Below are positions 8,471-16,266 of a DNA stretch of 64,000 nucleotides, one piece after another. The DNA lies in contig NZ_SWLZ01000008.1 of the NCBI RefSeq assembly GCF_005502275.1, forward strand, positions 1 to 64,000. The letters are read 5' to 3'. The notes below the pieces were generated by a model. That model was not told the DNA's origin. It ran no database searches and was given only the letters and a program-made list of their open reading frames with translations. A program made the translations under genes and the position numbers. This DNA is from Robertmurraya siralis. Its GTDB lineage: Bacteria; Bacillota; Bacilli; Bacillales; Cytobacillaceae. Numbering within the stretch: position 1 is the stretch's first letter; each line of letters starts with the position of its first letter.

Positions 8471-8779
8471 ATGAATGAGCAACATAAACCACGCTACATG
8501 ACAAGGGCTATTAATGAAGAATTGAATATAGAAATGCAAGCTCTCCTGTGGGAGCTATTAGATTCAATAGCGGTTAAAAGGAAAGATAAAATGGATTATT
8601 TACAGGTTTTTGAAATAGTTAATATTGGCAATAAAATAAAAATCATTAATCGTCAGGAACAACCAACCATTAAGGAAGAATTAATAATGGATAAGGGTAC
8701 GATGAACATAAAAAATACCACTGTTTGGATAATTGATGAACCAGATAAGCAAACAATGTTGTTTCCAAGTGATTATTAG
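8471..8779 (+). CDS. DUF960-family protein
   Basis: A 102-aa protein with the DUF960 signature: RYMTRAINEELNIEMQALLWELLDSI followed by DYLQVFEIVNIGNKIKIINRQEQP. DUF960 genes accompany DUF950 and DUF1643 genes in SCC elements. No function is known. The stop of the previous gene (8467-8469) and this ATG are one base apart, and GAAGGA serves as the ribosome binding site. An in-frame ATG at 8453 overlaps the previous gene and is less likely. Confidence 0.75.
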   Translation: MNEQHKPRYMTRAINEELNIEMQALLWELLDSIAVKRKDKMDYLQVFEIVNIGNKIKIINRQEQPTIKEELIMDKGTMNIKNTTVWIIDEPDKQTMLFPSDY

Positions 8780-8815
8780 TCATAACATTATACTTATTTT
8801 TCTCGCAAAATTGCT

Positions 8816-8868
8816 TATAATATTAATCAGATAGGTGTTGGCAGAAAGCTGCCTCTCCTATTTTTTTT
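8816..8868 (+). promoter_or_regulatory. TATAAT box followed by leader hairpin with T-run
   Basis: TATAAT (8816-8821) precedes a hairpin (ATAGG..GGCAG/CTGCC..CCTAT, 8831-8860) and eight T (8861-8868), which abut the AAGGAG of the next gene. It can be read as a terminator of the upstream run or as an attenuator in the leader of the 8885 gene. The -35 is weak. Confidence 0.6.
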
Positions 8869-8884
8869 GCAAGGAGATGATGTA

Positions 8885-9802
8885 ATGGAGAAGAAATACT
8901 CAACAAATATCCTTTTTGGCTGTTCCATTAAAGATATTAAAGAAAATAGTGATGCTTTTAGTTTAATGGGAAGCCATTTAATACAAAGCCTTTCTTTACT
9001 CTCAACAGTAATTAATATTATTTTTGCTGATGAAAGCCTTTCTATAGAGGCAAAGAATCATCTAGACAGGTTCAATAATATAAAAAGTTTCAAAGGAGAA
9101 TTGCCTACATATTCAGAAGAACTCTGGAGCATAGAGGAATTTACAATACTTACAATAATGTTACGTTCTGTTTCCCGCAAAAGATATGACTCAATGAAAA
9201 AGACTATTGAATCTTATATGGAAACAGATAACCCACCATCAGAAAAAGTCATTGAAGCCAATAAAAAGTGGTTATTAGAAGCTTACAATTGTTTAGGGAA
9301 TTTAAAGTATTATCAATGGAGCAAAAACATAACAAAAGATTGGCTTTTAATATTTTTTAAAAAAAATTTTGATTATGAAAAAATACAGTTAAATATTCAA
9401 GAGATTGAAACCATTATTAAAAAATCAGGAATGTTAGAAGGTGAATTTGATTCAATTATAGGACAAATATTAGCAAAGTGTGCTTATCCAGAGTTATTAA
9501 AAAGTAACCAAAAAAGTTTATCCATTAAGCTGATAGATGCAATTGCTGAGGTTATGTATGCCCTTGAAAGCATTGAAGGAGTTCAACCGCAGGAAATAGC
9601 AATTATCCAATCAATTAAAGCACTAGGCAAATTAAAAGATGATATTGAATATAATTACAACGTCAGCAAATACTTTACTGATACATATTGGGAACAAGTA
9701 ATGGAGAAGAAGCAAAATGAAGAGGTTTTATCTTTTATAAAAGAGACACTTACAAAAAAATTTGCTGTGGAACTAGATACAATTGAAAAAAATAGCCTTT
9801 AA
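8885..9802 (+). CDS. Hypothetical protein, element cargo
   Basis: A 305-aa mostly helical protein of no recognised family, starting at ATG behind AAGGAG (8871-8876). An upstream in-frame TTG at 8867 lies inside the hairpin T-run and is unlikely. It is rich in Ile, Lys and Glu, has no predicted membrane segment and ends in a charged helix. It is a one-gene unit, bracketed by a hairpin in front and a strong terminator behind. Its place among SCC cargo allows a defence role, but no motif shows one. Confidence 0.7.
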   Translation: MEKKYSTNILFGCSIKDIKENSDAFSLMGSHLIQSLSLLSTVINIIFADESLSIEAKNHLDRFNNIKSFKGELPTYSEELWSIEEFTILTIMLRSVSRKRYDSMKKTIESYMETDNPPSEKVIEANKKWLLEAYNCLGNLKYYQWSKNITKDWLLIFFKKNFDYEKIQLNIQEIETIIKKSGMLEGEFDSIIGQILAKCAYPELLKSNQKSLSIKLIDAIAEVMYALESIEGVQPQEIAIIQSIKALGKLKDDIEYNYNVSKYFTDTYWEQVMEKKQNEEVLSFIKETLTKKFAVELDTIEKNSL

Positions 9803-9809
9803 AAATCAA

Positions 9810-9853
9810 CGGTTGAATCGGATTTTTTTAATCCCGATTCAACCGTATTTTAT
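9810..9853 (+). terminator. Terminator after 8885 gene
   Basis: ACGGTTGAATCGG pairs with the CCGATTCAACCGT-type arm across a T-rich loop, followed by ATTTTATTTT. Confidence 0.88.
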
Positions 9854-9921
9854 TTTGGGGCTAATCAGGTATTCTTAACAACGTAGAAACGATAGCAACT
9901 AAAAATAGGAGGAATCATTAA

Positions 9922-10440
9922 ATGATAAAAATCAAAGATAACTTTCAAATTGCAATCAGTGCTTTAACACAAGCCCGTAGCGACCACTATGATGGCGTAA
10001 ATGCCATTTACCGATTATCAGCTTGTGTATCAATTCCTAAAGGAACTTCCAATGATGGGGTTGAACGTCAAGTGAAAAAAGTTACAAAAGACTTGGCTAA
10101 GCTAAGTGTAAGACCAAATCGCATCTTTATTCACGATAACATGATTGAAATCGATTGGTACCCAAAGGCATATCGATATCAGATGGTTATGAACCGAGGA
10201 CAGTATGTGGGGTTGTTACTTGAATTTGCTGAGTTTTTAAATAAGGCACCCATACAAGACCTATACATCCAAGATGGATTTTTTGATGATGACCCAGAGG
10301 ACTCGGTAAGAAGTGTTGACAATGACCTAGTAAACTTCTTTCCAGAATTTAATTCAAAGTGTTTTGGAGCAGAGGATAAAGAGTCAATTGAAATTATTAA
10401 CTGTTCTTTATTCGATGTATATAAGGAGATTGCTGCGTAA
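9922..10440 (+). CDS. Hypothetical protein coupled to helicase
   Basis: A 172-aa protein with no recognised domain and a clear AGGAGG-type site (taggaggaatc). The first half is basic (RSDHYDGVNAIYRLSACV, VKKVTKDLAKLSVRPNRIF) and the tail is acidic (DGFFDDDPEDSVRSVDNDL). Its stop codon overlaps the helicase ATG by one base (TAATG), so the two are translationally coupled. In SCC elements, replication accessory genes sit directly before the cch helicase, so a replication partner role is a fair inference. Confidence 0.75.
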   Translation: MIKIKDNFQIAISALTQARSDHYDGVNAIYRLSACVSIPKGTSNDGVERQVKKVTKDLAKLSVRPNRIFIHDNMIEIDWYPKAYRYQMVMNRGQYVGLLLEFAEFLNKAPIQDLYIQDGFFDDDPEDSVRSVDNDLVNFFPEFNSKCFGAEDKESIEIINCSLFDVYKEIAA

Positions 10441-12314
10441 TGGTACTAAGAAAAGTAAGACGTCCAGTAAAAAATAAACCTAATGAAGATAATAAAGTCG
10501 AAAATTACAAAAGTCTAGAAGCCAAAAAAGAGATAAGCAAAAATGAAGAAGCATCCATGAAGCAACCAAATACAGCTAGAAGTTCAAAAGCAATCGAAAA
10601 ACACTCTGATTCGGTTTATAATGTTGACTTTCAAAAAGGTTTACAGGGGGAAATATCATCGTATATCTCTCCTTATAAACCTCATAAGGTTAGATTGCTA
10701 GAAACAAGTACGAATACAAAAAAATTACTCGAAGGCATTTATACAAATGAATGTCGTTCAAGATTGGTAACTGCATTAGATATGATTTCTGCCAGAGAAA
10801 GTCCAAATTATTTTATTGCTTTGCTTTACCATTTCAATCAAACTCCACAACAAGAATCTGTACAGTTATATGAATCAGCGGAACGGGTTGATGAAGCAAT
10901 GATTTCTAATGAACTGCTAATGGAACTACAGCAGATTATCAAGATAAGTAAAGCCGAAGCGCATGGCTTTATCTACAATGAAAAAAAGAAAAGTTACTCA
11001 TTTAATGCCAATGCCTTTGTCAAGCATTTCATTAGTCGATGTCATGTTCGGTCAACAAAAGATGGGAGACTTTTTCTCTACAATAAGAAAGGTGTTTATG
11101 AGGAATTGTCGGAAGTTGAACTAGGGAAAGTTATTCGAACTCTTATGCACGAAGGGCTTTGGAATAGTTGGAATAGTAAGTCTGAGAATGAAGTGGTCAA
11201 GGCATTGTTGCGGGAGTCAGTCACCGTTGATGATATGAACTCCAACTGGAACTTTATCAATCTAAAAAATGGGATGTTGAGTTTGGAAAGATTTGAGTTG
11301 CTTCCCCATCATCCAAGCTATTTATCGACAGTGCAATTGCCAATTGAATTTGATTCTAACGCTGTTGCCCCATCTTTTATGCGGTTCCTAAAGGAAATTA
11401 CATTAGATGATGAGGAACTCATTCGTGTTCTCCAAGAAATCATAGGCTATCTTTTGTCTGCTGAAACAAAAGCGGAAAAAGCATTCTTTTTTTGCGGTAG
11501 CGGTGCAAATGGCAAGAGTGTATTAATATCTATCATTACTCAGTTGATAGGTAAAGAGAATGTGAGTAACATACCGTTGTCTGAATTTGGTCAACAGTTT
11601 GGTCTTGAAGGTCTAATCAATAAAACAGTAAATATTGCTGCTGAAAATGAAATGGGCGGTAAGGCACTAAAGACGGAAAATTTTAAAGCTATCGTTAGTG
11701 GTGACACGATTACCATTAACATCAAATACCATCCTGCCATAAGCTATAAACCACATTGCAAACTTGTCTTTGTCGTCAATACCTTACCCGATTCAATGGA
11801 TGTGACAAATGGTTATTTTAGAAAGCTAATGATTGTACCCTTTAATCGGACATTTAAGCCGCATGAACGGAATGTAAATCTTACACAGGAATTATTAAAA
11901 GAGCTTCCTGGAATATTGAATTGGGCGATTGAAGGGCTAAAGCGGTTGAGAAAAAATAATTACCAGTTTAGCCGTAGCCAAGCCATTGAACAATGCCATC
12001 AAGCCTATTACTCCGAACAAAACCCTGTCATGGAGTTCTTCCTTGAACATGTACGAATTAAACAAGGAAAGAGAACGAGGCAATCTGAATTTCACCAAAG
12101 ATATTTACAGTGGCTACAACTACAGGGGATTGATGACAAGGGAACAAAATCAAAACAAATCTTCTGGCGGAATTTCAAAATTATTCTTGATAATAAGGGT
12201 ATTCCAATTGTGAAAAAGAAAGTGAAAGGAACTTTTTATTATGATGGATTGGAAATTGTAGGATTTGATGATACTCAACATCCATTTTTAAATAATGACA
12301 TTGTTTCATTTTAG
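10440..12314 (+). CDS. SF3/D5-type primase-helicase, Cch-like position
   Basis: A 624-aa replication protein. The first 60 residues are a disordered Lys/Arg/Glu-rich stretch. The C-terminal half is a phage/plasmid P4-type (D5-like) helicase: Walker A FCGSGANGKSV (about 351-361), Walker B-like AAENE (about 401), sensor region KLVFVVNTLPDSMDVTNGYFRKLMIVPF, and a winged-helix-like tail. It should unwind or help replicate the excised element. SCC elements carry AAA+ helicases (Cch or Cch2) just before ccr and may replicate. This gene has the same position, 277 bases before the recombinase. Confidence 0.88.
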   Translation: MVLRKVRRPVKNKPNEDNKVENYKSLEAKKEISKNEEASMKQPNTARSSKAIEKHSDSVYNVDFQKGLQGEISSYISPYKPHKVRLLETSTNTKKLLEGIYTNECRSRLVTALDMISARESPNYFIALLYHFNQTPQQESVQLYESAERVDEAMISNELLMELQQIIKISKAEAHGFIYNEKKKSYSFNANAFVKHFISRCHVRSTKDGRLFLYNKKGVYEELSEVELGKVIRTLMHEGLWNSWNSKSENEVVKALLRESVTVDDMNSNWNFINLKNGMLSLERFELLPHHPSYLSTVQLPIEFDSNAVAPSFMRFLKEITLDDEELIRVLQEIIGYLLSAETKAEKAFFFCGSGANGKSVLISIITQLIGKENVSNIPLSEFGQQFGLEGLINKTVNIAAENEMGGKALKTENFKAIVSGDTITINIKYHPAISYKPHCKLVFVVNTLPDSMDVTNGYFRKLMIVPFNRTFKPHERNVNLTQELLKELPGILNWAIEGLKRLRKNNYQFSRSQAIEQCHQAYYSEQNPVMEFFLEHVRIKQGKRTRQSEFHQRYLQWLQLQGIDDKGTKSKQIFWRNFKIILDNKGIPIVKKKVKGTFYYDGLEIVGFDDTQHPFLNNDIVSF

Positions 12315-12478
12315 GGGGACTGGGGGGGCATATAAAAGTAAAAATGAAATGGGAAAGAAATTATATATATCTAATTTAGCCGAAAAAAGTTTCCATTTTA
12401 CAAACCACCCCTCCCCCCTTTTTAGCATCATAAAAAAGTTTAAATATATATTATTAATCAGATGAGAGGATAAATAGC
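12315..12478. other. Intergenic with G- and C-runs
   Basis: Two G-runs (GGGGGACTGGGGGGG, about 12314-12328) face a C-rich tract (CCACCCCTCCCCCC, about 12405-12418) followed by five T. They could pair as a long-range hairpin and act as a terminator for the helicase gene. The AT-rich stretch between is otherwise featureless. Confidence 0.35.
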
Positions 12479-12628
12479 ATGAACATGGAAGAAACATCGG
12501 AATACAACTATCAAACTCTAATTGACATCTTAGCGGAAATGGTCAAAAACTATTTGACTACTAATTCAAAACAAACAGGAGGAGAAAAAAATGCAGAATC
12601 ATGCAATAAATCTGTTCGACCAGCTTGA
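12479..12628 (+). CDS. Small ORF overlapping recombinase start
   Basis: A 49-aa ORF (MNMEETSEYNYQTLIDIL...) with a good GAGAGGA site eight bases upstream. It overlaps the recombinase start by 38 bases in another frame. The acidic amphipathic helix (YQTLIDILAEMVKNYL) looks protein-like, and the recombinase ribosome binding site (AGGAGG) lies inside it. It may be a small accessory protein or a leader that couples translation of the recombinase. No family recognised. Confidence 0.55.
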   Translation: MNMEETSEYNYQTLIDILAEMVKNYLTTNSKQTGGEKNAESCNKSVRPA

Positions 12629-14276
12629 CCTTAATCAAACAGGAGTTCAGAAACGGGCGGCTTTATATGCCCGTGTATCAACAGTTGAACAGGCTGAGGA
12701 GGGTTACAGTATTGATGAGCAAATTAATCTCTTAAGAGAATGGTGTAAGCGTGAAGGATATACTATTTATAATGAATACGTTGACCGAGGAATAAGCGGT
12801 AAAAATATTAAAGGCAGACCTGCTATCCAACAATTACTCCATGATGCTAATCAGAAGGCTTTTGATATTGTATTAGTTTGGAAAATGAATCGGCTTTCAA
12901 GAAAAAGTTCTGACCTTCTAAGCATTGTTGATAGGTTGCAAAATAAAAATATTGGCTTCCGTTCTTATACAGAACGATACGAAACGGAAACGGCATCGGG
13001 GAGATTACAATTTCAAATGATGGCTGCGATTGCGGAATTTGAACGAGCAAACATTGCCGAAAATGTCAAAATGGGGATGTTAGCAAGAGCAAGAGAAGGG
13101 TCATGGAACGGTGGACAAGTTCTTGGATATGATATTGTGACGGTTCCTAGTGACAATAGGAAAAGGAAAATCTCAAAATTAGTAATTAATGAAGAAGAGG
13201 CTCAAACAGTTAGAAAAATATTTGAATTATACACACAGGGAAATGGCTATAAATCCATTGCCAATCGATTGAATAAGGAGGGTTATCGAACCAAGAAAAA
13301 TAAGGAATTTTCTATTAATGGTATAAAGACTATTTTGTGTAACCCCATTTATGCTGGCTACATTAGATACAACGTCAGAAGAGATTGGAACGAAAAGAGA
13401 AGAAATAATATTAATCCAGACCCCATTATTGTAAAAGGGCGTCATACACCGATTATTACAGAAACAATGTGGGAAAAAGCTAAAAGTATTATGAAAAGCC
13501 GCACGGGTAAACCCAATAGAATCCATAGTGGTGATTTTCCCCTTACAGGTATCTTGAAATGTCCTGTATGTGGTGCGGGAATGGTATTAGGGAGAACAAC
13601 CAATACCAACAAGGATGGAACTAAACGAGTATTAGAATATTACGTTTGTGGGGCATGGAAAAATAAGGGGACAGCTGTATGTCGCTCAAACGGAGTCAGA
13701 ACAGAGTATGCTGAAAAGTATGTTCTTGAAAAGTTGGCGAGTTTAGCCAATAATGATGTATTAGTTCAAAGGATAGTGGAAAGTATCAATCGAAAAAATA
13801 AAGATGGCATTACACCGCTGCAGAAAGAGTATGAAATACTAAAAAAATCATTAACTACTATGCAATCAAAAAAGAATAAAATTCTAGGTTTATATGAGGA
13901 TGGTGTGCTTGGTAAAGATGACCTTATTACAAGACTAGCCAACCTAAATGGTGAAATAGAGCGGTTAGAGGAACGTATAGCCCCTATTGAGGAACAAATG
14001 AGGCAAGGTGGATACCACAAGGTAAATTTTGAGCTAGTAAAACAAGTAATGCAGAATTTCATGATTGCTTATAAAGAGGCTTTGACACCTGAACAACGTA
14101 AGCGGCTGCTGCATCTATTAATTAACCAAATTACGATTTCAGATAACAGGAAAATTGATACAATACAAATTCAACTGAATAAGGAGGTTATTAAACACTT
14201 CGACATTAACGGAGGAGAGAATTCATCTATTGCTGATGAGTTCTCTCCTCCTTTTTCTGTTGTATTTGCAATTTAA
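12591..14276 (+). CDS. Large serine recombinase, CcrC-like
   Basis: A 561-aa site-specific recombinase that should cut and rejoin the attachment sites at rlmH. The N-terminal resolvase domain has the nucleophile Ser30 in LYARVSTVEQAEEG, NRLSRK (100-105) and AAIAEFERANIAENVK (145-160). A recombinase domain (about 175-300), a zinc ribbon (CPVCGAGM at about 324, YYVCGAW...TAVC at about 351-365) and a coiled coil (about 400-465) follow. The length is close to that of staphylococcal CcrC (558 aa) and larger than CcrA. It is the only serine recombinase in the island and is bounded by matched att sites. The CcrC name rests on length and context, not on an alignment. Confidence 0.88.
   Translation: MQNHAINLFDQLDLNQTGVQKRAALYARVSTVEQAEEGYSIDEQINLLREWCKREGYTIYNEYVDRGISGKNIKGRPAIQQLLHDANQKAFDIVLVWKMNRLSRKSSDLLSIVDRLQNKNIGFRSYTERYETETASGRLQFQMMAAIAEFERANIAENVKMGMLARAREGSWNGGQVLGYDIVTVPSDNRKRKISKLVINEEEAQTVRKIFELYTQGNGYKSIANRLNKEGYRTKKNKEFSINGIKTILCNPIYAGYIRYNVRRDWNEKRRNNINPDPIIVKGRHTPIITETMWEKAKSIMKSRTGKPNRIHSGDFPLTGILKCPVCGAGMVLGRTTNTNKDGTKRVLEYYVCGAWKNKGTAVCRSNGVRTEYAEKYVLEKLASLANNDVLVQRIVESINRKNKDGITPLQKEYEILKKSLTTMQSKKNKILGLYEDGVLGKDDLITRLANLNGEIERLEERIAPIEEQMRQGGYHKVNFELVKQVMQNFMIAYKEALTPEQRKRLLHLLINQITISDNRKIDTIQIQLNKEVIKHFDINGGENSSIADEFSPPFSVVFAI
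14209..14258 (+). terminator. Hairpin at 3' end of recombinase gene
   Basis: GGAGGAGAGAATTCATC pairs with its GATGAGTTCTCTCCTCC partner and TTTTTCT follows. The terminator lies inside the last codons of the recombinase gene. A related hairpin is at 15200-15247. Confidence 0.75.
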
Positions 14277-14295
14277 AGGAGGTGAGTAAATGTAA
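14277..14295 (+). other. Perfect Shine-Dalgarno followed by ATG-TAA start-stop
   Basis: AAAGGAGGTGAGTAA ATG TAA: an ideal ribosome binding site leads to a start codon followed at once by a stop. The same AAAGGAGGTGAGTG precedes the real microprotein gene at 14792. It may be a relic of a microprotein copy or a start-stop regulatory element for the 14383 gene. Confidence 0.4.
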
Positions 14296-14382
14296 CGAAT
14301 TCCCATTTTTAGGGGTGTTTCACACTAAAAGCACGAAAGTCGTTTTTCCTATATCAAATAAATAAGAAGGAGCAAAGGACAT

Positions 14383-14673
14383 ATGAGCGTTATCAGGCTG
14401 TTTAGGAACTACATTGATGAACATCATCCGCATTTAGCGGGAAAGGATTGGATAGCGGATGTTAGAGTCCTATCTGCAGCGAATATCAAAAATGAGGCTG
14501 TTAAGTCGACTATACCCGGTGAATTTACAGAAGAACTGACATGTTGGATATTCTACTATGATGGCGGTTCATCGAATTTTGTTTACTTATTACAGGATAA
14601 ACAGGGTCTACAGGATATAGGAATTGGTCTTTTGAAAGATGGTGAACTTATTAAGCCTATAAGCTTCGTGTGA
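14383..14673 (+). CDS. Hypothetical 96-aa protein, module copy 1
   Basis: A soluble 96-aa protein of unknown family with an AAGGAG site. It shares a layout with the 15317 protein: a start helix, HHPHLAGKDWIADVRVL, KNEAVKSTIPG, then FYYDGGSSNFVYLLQDKQGL and IGIGLLKDGELI. It is the first gene of a three-gene module (soluble protein, two tiny membrane proteins) that occurs twice in tandem behind the recombinase. Paralogy with 15317 is plain; function is unknown. Confidence 0.75.
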   Translation: MSVIRLFRNYIDEHHPHLAGKDWIADVRVLSAANIKNEAVKSTIPGEFTEELTCWIFYYDGGSSNFVYLLQDKQGLQDIGIGLLKDGELIKPISFV

Positions 14674-14791
14674 ATTCACTGGCAGGTAGATATACAGGGC
14701 AACTAAATATGATTACAAGTCGGAGGGGTTGGCTCTAAAAGGTTGTCGTCTCTTTTTTCGTGCGTGATTTTACAGTAAAGGAGGTGAGTGC

Positions 14792-14890
14792 ATGTCACCG
14801 ATTGATTTATTTAAAGCAGGAGTGGTGTTTGGATTATCTATTTATGCACTTGCTAAAAAAGGCTTTAAGGATAGTAATTTACGAGCTTAA
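14792..14890 (+). CDS. 32-aa membrane microprotein, module copy 1
   Basis: MSPIDLFKAGVVFGLSIYALAKKG...: one hydrophobic span ending in Lys residues, preceded by a perfect AAAGGAGGTGAG site. The copy-2 partner at 15721 reads MPIDLFKAGFIFGVSIY. Retention of the sequence in two diverged copies, with strong ribosome binding sites, argues for real translation. Confidence 0.65.
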   Translation: MSPIDLFKAGVVFGLSIYALAKKGFKDSNLRA

Positions 14891-14937
14891 AAGATTCTAA
14901 GAATAAGGGATTAAAAGAACGAAAAGAGGTGATTATA

Positions 14938-15009
14938 ATGCCATATTTCTTATTAGGAACTGTTATTGGAATTGTTGTCAGTGTGTTAACAGAACATACT
15001 CAAAAATAA
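14938..15009 (+). CDS. 23-aa membrane microprotein, module copy 1
   Basis: MPYFLLGTVIGIVVSVLTEHTQK, preceded by an AAAGAGGTGAT site. It is a single membrane span with a short polar tail. The copy-2 counterpart at 15818 reads MKYFAFGSVLGIVTCLTVEYL. It is the third gene of the module. Confidence 0.55.
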   Translation: MPYFLLGTVIGIVVSVLTEHTQK

Positions 15010-15073
15010 TTGGAGGCTAATAATATGAAAAGAATTCGATGTTTATCAGAGTTATTAGAGTTGAAACAAAAGC

Positions 15074-15157
15074 TACGGAGGCACTGCAATAATAACAGCA
15101 ACAAATGCTCAAGGTAAATCAGCGTCTTGCATGGTAACAGTTTATAGAAATCGCTAA
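15074..15157 (+). pseudogene. Fragment of bacterial Ig-like (Big_2) domain gene
   Basis: The frame reads YGGTAIITATNAQGKSASC then MVTVYRNR and stop. GTAxITATxxxGKSAxCxVTV is the typical end of a Big_2 Ig-like domain of cell-surface proteins. A stop codon lies just upstream in frame and there is no start, so this is a relic stranded between the two module copies. Confidence 0.5.
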
Positions 15158-15199
15158 TAATGGAATTCGAAGATTTAACGATGCTAGAGTACCAAAACA

Positions 15200-15247
15200 A
15201 AGGAGAGGAGAAATCGTCTGATGATGGCGATTTCTCTTCTCCTTTTT
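15200..15247 (+). terminator. Hairpin between the module copies
   Basis: GGAGAGGAGAAATCGTC pairs with the GCGATTTCTCTTCTCC arm and TTTTTCT follows. It resembles the hairpin at 14209-14258, so the duplicated block may start with this terminator. Confidence 0.7.
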
Positions 15248-15316
15248 CTATTTATTTTGAAATTTAAGGAATTGATACCCTTTAACTACTTATCAAGTAA
15301 GAAAAATAATTAAGGA

Positions 15317-15610
15317 GTGACAATATTGAATATTATTGATGTATTTTGGCAGTACCTACATGATTATCATCCTAAATTAGTACAGAAGGACTGGTTTATG
15401 GATAGTAACGTCATCCACCGTACAGACTTAAAAAGTCATGCTGTAAAAGAGACTATTCCAACAGGTATTAATTATCTTAAGTGTAACGTGTTCTTTTATG
15501 AAGGAGGAACGAAAAATATTGTGTTTTTAATACAGGATGAGCGAGGTGTAAATAATATAGTCATTGGACTATTAAAAAATGGAGAACTTGTACATTCGAT
15601 TAGCCTTTAG
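15317..15610 (+). CDS. Hypothetical 97-aa protein, module copy 2
   Basis: Paralogue of the 14383 protein, with matching blocks: YHPKLVQKDWFMDSNVI, KSHAVKETIPTG, VFFYEGGTKNIVFLIQDERGV and IVIGLLKNGELVHSISL. It is annotated from a start at 15317; an in-frame TTG at 15326 (TTGAATATTATTGATG) is closer to the usual spacing from the AAGGAGTGAC site at 15312. No family or catalytic motif recognised. Confidence 0.75.
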   Translation: MTILNIIDVFWQYLHDYHPKLVQKDWFMDSNVIHRTDLKSHAVKETIPTGINYLKCNVFFYEGGTKNIVFLIQDERGVNNIVIGLLKNGELVHSISL

Positions 15611-15720
15611 ATTACTAGGGAAAAAACCAAATACTTAATAGATTAAGAGATTGGAACTCAATAGATGCCGTCTCTTTTTTAATGTCCAATTTTTATAGAA
15701 AGGAGTGTCCGTCTACAAGG

Positions 15721-15804
15721 ATGCCAATAGATTTATTCAAGGCGGGATTTATATTTGGTGTTTCAATTTATTTATTTGTCAAAAAAAACTTATCTCAAAA
15801 TTAA
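15721..15804 (+). CDS. 27-aa membrane microprotein, module copy 2
   Basis: MPIDLFKAGFIFGVSIYLFV followed by KKNLSQN: a single membrane span with a basic end, matching the microprotein at 14792. AAAGGAGTG lies about 20 bases upstream, so the spacing is long and an upstream in-frame alternative start (GTG in the same stretch) is possible. Confidence 0.6.
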   Translation: MPIDLFKAGFIFGVSIYLFVKKNLSQN

Positions 15805-15817
15805 GGAGGTTAATAAC

Positions 15818-15916
15818 ATGAAGTATTTTGCATTCGGTTCTGTGCTTGGTATTGTCACTTGTTTAACAGTGGAATATTTACTGTTTCGGAAAGAGAGGGA
15901 AATCAAATGGAGTTGA
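15818..15916 (+). CDS. 32-aa membrane microprotein, module copy 2
   Basis: MKYFAFGSVLGIVTCLTVEY then LLFRKEREIKWS, behind AAGGAGG. It matches the 23-aa microprotein at 14938 in its FxxGxVxGIV core and is extended at the C-terminus. Its last 10 bases overlap the start of the next gene. Confidence 0.55.
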   Translation: MKYFAFGSVLGIVTCLTVEYLLFRKEREIKWS

Positions 15917-16266
15917 TACTTAAAAGACAAGATTTATTTCAATTGCAAGGAATAATACCATTTGAACTACTATGTTACCTTGAAAAAGAATTCATGGATT
16001 TGTATGAATATTATAATGCGAATGAAGATATAGAGAATTTCACGCTTGAGAATAGCCAATCTATGGCTATTCTTCAGAGCGATGAAGAAGTGGAATTTAT
16101 CTTACAGGAACCTTTGGAGATTGAATTTGTTGAAAGAATATCTGAAGGGCAATTATCGTTGTATAGATTTGGGGTTAGAAATGCTGGTGAAATCCAGCTA
16201 TTTTATTGTATGGAAGAAAACTTTGGTGGTTTAATTATTGAGAAATTGAAAGATATATGCAGTTGA
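15907..16266 (+). CDS. Hypothetical protein
   Basis: A 119-aa acidic protein (MELILKRQDLFQLQG...) starting at ATG behind GAGAGGGA. It overlaps the preceding microprotein by 10 bases, so it is translated as part of module copy 2. Copy 1 has no equivalent. It contains many Glu/Asp and aromatic residues and has no recognised family. An upstream frame extension to 15859 lies inside the microprotein gene and is not needed. Confidence 0.65.
   Translation: MELILKRQDLFQLQGIIPFELLCYLEKEFMDLYEYYNANEDIENFTLENSQSMAILQSDEEVEFILQEPLEIEFVERISEGQLSLYRFGVRNAGEIQLFYCMEENFGGLIIEKLKDICS

Noticed and set aside
12314-12418. G-quadruplex in the G-run
   Set aside because: Only two long G-runs on one strand; pairing with the downstream C-tract is the simpler explanation.
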